Shown here piece after piece: positions 5,195 to 7,003 of a stretch of 7,003 bases of DNA. The stretch spans positions 1 through 7,003 of the forward strand of contig JANJTI010000037.1 of NCBI GenBank assembly GCA_024711185.1, written 5' to 3'. The stretch is from Brevundimonas sp. (GTDB taxonomy: Bacteria; Pseudomonadota; Alphaproteobacteria; Caulobacterales; Caulobacteraceae). The notes beneath the pieces were generated by a model, which saw only the letters and a program-made list of their open reading frames with translations, did no database searches and was not told where the DNA came from. How positions within the stretch are numbered: position 1 is the stretch's first letter; each line of letters begins with the position of its first letter. The position numbers were made by a program, and so were the translations under genes.

Positions 5195-6337
5195 ATGACC
5201 CAAGCCGTCATCGCCGCCACCGGCCTGTTCACGCCGGAACAGTCGATCTCCAACGCCGAACTGGTGGCCGCCTACAACGCCTTCGCCGACCGCTTCAACG
5301 CTGACCATGCGGGCGAGATCGAGGCGGGTTCGGTGGAGCCGCTGACCCACTCCTCGGTCGAGTTCATCGAGAAGGCGTCGGGAATCCGCTCGCGGTACGT
5401 GCTCGACAAGGCGGGCGTGCTGGATCCCGAACGAATGCGGCCCCGGCTGCCCGAACGCGGCAACGACGAGATCTCGGTCCTCGCCGAGATGGCCGTGAAA
5501 GCCGCCCGGGACGCGCTCGCCCGCTGGGGCAAGCCGGTTTCGGAGATCGGGGCGGTAATCTGCGCCGCGTCGAACATGCAGCGCCCCTATCCGGCGATGG
5601 CCATCGAGGTACAGCAGGCGCTGGGCATCGAGGGCTTCGCCTTCGACATGAACGTGGCCTGCTCCTCCGCCACCTTCGGGCTGAAGACGGCCGCCGACTT
5701 CATCGCCTCCGGCTCGGTCAGGGCGGTGCTGATGGTCAATCCGGAGATCTGCTCGGCTCACCTCAACTTCAAGGACCGCGACAGTCACTTCATCTTCGGC
5801 GACGTGGCGACGGCCGTGATCGTCGAGGCCGCGGACCAGGCCGTCGACGGCTGGGAGATCCTGGGGACGCGGCTGAAGACTGTGTTCTCCAACAACATCC
5901 GCAACAACTTCGGCTTCCTCAACTCCGCCGCGGTCGAGACCGGGGCCAGCGAGCCGGTCGCCGCCGACGGGATCACCGACAAGCTGTTCGTCCAGCAGGG
6001 CCGCAAGGTGTTCAAGGACGTGGTGCCGATGGTGGCGGAGATGATCGTCGACCACGCCCGCGACCTCGGCCTCGACCCGGCGGAGCTGAAGCGGCTGTGG
6101 CTGCACCAGGCGAACATCAACATGAACGAGCTCATCGGCCGCAAGGTGCTGGGGCGGGAGCCGACGGCGGAGGAGAACGTCATCATCCTCGACGATTACG
6201 CCAACACCTCCTCGGCCGGATCGATCATCGCCTTCCACCTGCACCAGGACGGTTTCGCGCCGGGCGAGGCCGGGCTGATCTGCAGCTTCGGGGCCGGCTA
6301 TTCGGCCGGGACCGTGTTCGTCAGGAAACGCGCCTGA
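5195..6337 (+). CDS. Beta-ketoacyl-ACP synthase III family protein, long form
   Basis: A 380-residue thiolase-fold ketosynthase, which would condense an acyl-CoA primer with malonyl-ACP. The catalytic triad is complete: Cys156 in MNVACSSATFG, His304 in LHQANINMN and Asn337 in YANTSSAGS. The C-terminal GAGYSAGTVFVRK is typical. It is about 60 residues longer than housekeeping FabH (~317), with extra sequence at ~25-90. It resembles, from memory, the long FabH-like enzyme of Pseudomonas aeruginosa (PA3286), reported to take medium-chain acyl-CoA from beta-oxidation into fatty acid synthesis, including the NFKDRDSHFIFGD and FSNNIRNNFGFLN blocks. The usual fabH neighbours (plsX, fabD, rpmF) are absent, so this is probably an accessory KAS III. 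The Shine-Dalgarno is weak (GGGA, 5187-5190). It follows the CoA ester lyase by 67 bp, and its stop overlaps the next ATG. Confidence 0.9.
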   Translation: MTQAVIAATGLFTPEQSISNAELVAAYNAFADRFNADHAGEIEAGSVEPLTHSSVEFIEKASGIRSRYVLDKAGVLDPERMRPRLPERGNDEISVLAEMAVKAARDALARWGKPVSEIGAVICAASNMQRPYPAMAIEVQQALGIEGFAFDMNVACSSATFGLKTAADFIASGSVRAVLMVNPEICSAHLNFKDRDSHFIFGDVATAVIVEAADQAVDGWEILGTRLKTVFSNNIRNNFGFLNSAAVETGASEPVAADGITDKLFVQQGRKVFKDVVPMVAEMIVDHARDLGLDPAELKRLWLHQANINMNELIGRKVLGREPTAEENVIILDDYANTSSAGSIIAFHLHQDGFAPGEAGLICSFGAGYSAGTVFVRKRA

Positions 6338-6780
6338 TGGTGGACCGGTCGGACGTCGGGGCGGTGGTGGACGCCATGTACGCCTGCATCTCGGGTCCGG
6401 CAGGCCCGCGCGACTGGGAGACCCAGCGCGAGATCTTCCATCCCGACAGCCGCCAGGCCCGCACTTGGCTGGACGCGGACGGCCGGCCGGCCATGCTGGT
6501 CATGGGCCGCGACGACTACGAGGCGAACGTCACGCCCTTCTTCGAGACCACCGGCTTCTTCGAAATCGAGATCGATCGCCGCGTTTCCATCTTCGGCAAC
6601 ATGGCGCACGTCTGGAGCGTCTATGAGGCGCGCAACGACCCGGCCGACGCCGAACCCGAACGGCGCGGGATCAATTCGATCCAGCTGTGCCGCGGTCCGG
6701 ATGGCCTGTGGTCGATCCTGCACATGATCTGGGACAACGAGCGGCCGGGGCTGAGCGTCGGCGACGCTTCCGGCGGCTGA
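6337..6780 (+). CDS. NTF2/SnoaL-like fold small protein
   Basis: A 147-residue protein without signal peptide or membrane segment, so cytosolic. An N-terminal helix (DVGAVVDAMYACISGP), the segment WETQREIFHPDSRQARTW and beta strands FFEIEIDRRVSIFGNMAHVWSVYEAR (two adjacent strands) then INSIQLCRGPDGLWSILHMIWDNE are the cone-shaped alpha+beta pattern of the NTF2-like superfamily. That fold serves many roles (isomerases, cyclases, dehydratases, ligand binding), so no reaction can be assigned. Its ATG overlaps the ketosynthase stop (TGATG, 6335-6339), with AGGA 11 bases upstream. Tight coupling suggests it works with, or accompanies, the ketosynthase. It is the last gene of the plus-strand operon. 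Confidence 0.78.
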   Translation: MVDRSDVGAVVDAMYACISGPAGPRDWETQREIFHPDSRQARTWLDADGRPAMLVMGRDDYEANVTPFFETTGFFEIEIDRRVSIFGNMAHVWSVYEARNDPADAEPERRGINSIQLCRGPDGLWSILHMIWDNERPGLSVGDASGG

Positions 6781-6795
6781 CCCGGAGCAGCCGCC
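6772..6795. terminator. Candidate bidirectional terminator hairpin at the convergent junction
   Basis: GGCGGCTG (6772-6779) pairs perfectly with CAGCCGCC (6788-6795) around an 8-base loop. It overlaps the stop of the NTF2-like gene and sits just before the stop of the converging gene (6800-6802). Neither strand has a good T-run, so it would be a weak or Rho-assisted terminator. Confidence 0.45.
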
Positions 6796-6799
6796 CGTC

Positions 6800-7003
6800 T
6801 CAATCGAGGAAGCGCGCGCGGTCCTCTGCCGAGGGCGCCATGCAGACCTCTGTCCGGCCGAAGATGCGATACCGGTTGCGCGCGACCAGATCGTAGGCGA
6901 GATCCCGCGGCGCACGCGGTGCGAACTTCAGTATCGCCACCGGCCTCGTGGACGGAAGCGCCCCCAGCACCGTCAGCGCCGCGTCCGACTTGAAGAAGAT
7001 ACG
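6800..7003 (-). CDS. DCC-family (DUF393) thiol-disulfide oxidoreductase-like protein, C-terminal part
   Basis: The minus-strand frame is open from the window edge to TGA at 6802-6800 and encodes the last 67 residues. The segment AYDLVARNRYRIFGRTEVCMAP is the characteristic C-terminal motif of the DCC/DUF393 family (YxxVARNRYRxFGR followed by Cys). The family has about 110-150 residues and an N-terminal DGxCxxC motif, which would lie beyond the right edge and cannot be checked here. The function is poorly defined; a thioredoxin-like redox role is proposed for the family. It converges on the NTF2-like gene with 19 bp between stops, so it belongs to a separate transcript. Confidence 0.85.
   Translation of the reverse strand, partial: RIFFKSDAALTVLGALPSTRPVAILKFAPRAPRDLAYDLVARNRYRIFGRTEVCMAPSAEDRARFLD

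Noticed and set aside
4793..6244. 483-codon minus-strand open frame
   Set aside because: Antisense to the CoA ester lyase and ketosynthase genes, which have clear catalytic motifs. The translated product is low-complexity and lacks any family signature.

Overview
This is a GC-rich, gene-dense bacterial chromosomal window. It most likely comes from an alphaproteobacterium of the Caulobacterales type (Brevundimonas, Caulobacter or Phenylobacterium-like). The support is the gene content and codon bias, scarce GANTC sites that cluster in a non-coding leader as expected where the methylase CcrM is present, and TTAA-type elements resembling CtrA half-sites in a divergent promoter region. The organism assignment is inference. 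The first ~60 bases are a G/C homopolymer-rich stretch that looks like a degraded contig end.

Left block, minus strand (1-2823). Two genes are read leftward as a probable operon. The first is a 491-residue Sel1-repeat protein with a lipobox. It is followed after 15 bp by a secreted, Cys-containing right-handed beta-helix protein that runs off the window start. The stop codon of the first gene is fused to the Shine-Dalgarno sequence of the second. Both products are expected in the cell envelope.

Divergent region (2824-3083). This 260-bp spacer separates the minus-strand pair from the plus-strand operon. It holds a perfect 10-bp inverted repeat built on GTTAACC, a near-CtrA site, a two-tier 54-nt dyad able to form a long hairpin, and three of the window's seven GANTC sites within 50 bp.

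Right block, plus strand (3084-6780). Five closely packed genes follow: free methionine-(R)-sulfoxide reductase; a short-chain dehydrogenase related to quinoid dihydropteridine reductase; a CitE/HpcH-type CoA-ester lyase; a long-form beta-ketoacyl synthase III; and a small NTF2/SnoaL-fold protein. Two junctions are TGATG stop/start overlaps. The lyase and ketosynthase suggest acyl-CoA chemistry feeding fatty-acid or ketoacyl synthesis. The reductase at the head is a methionine/redox repair enzyme and may simply share transcription.

Right edge (6800-7003, minus strand). The C-terminus of a DCC-family (DUF393) thiol-disulfide oxidoreductase-like protein converges on the operon, with a bidirectional hairpin at the junction. 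No CRISPR array, insertion sequence, tRNA, rRNA or phage gene was seen. The window is mostly ordinary core-type gene content; the intergenic architecture at 2861-3022 and the pteridine-reductase-like enzyme are the most interesting parts.
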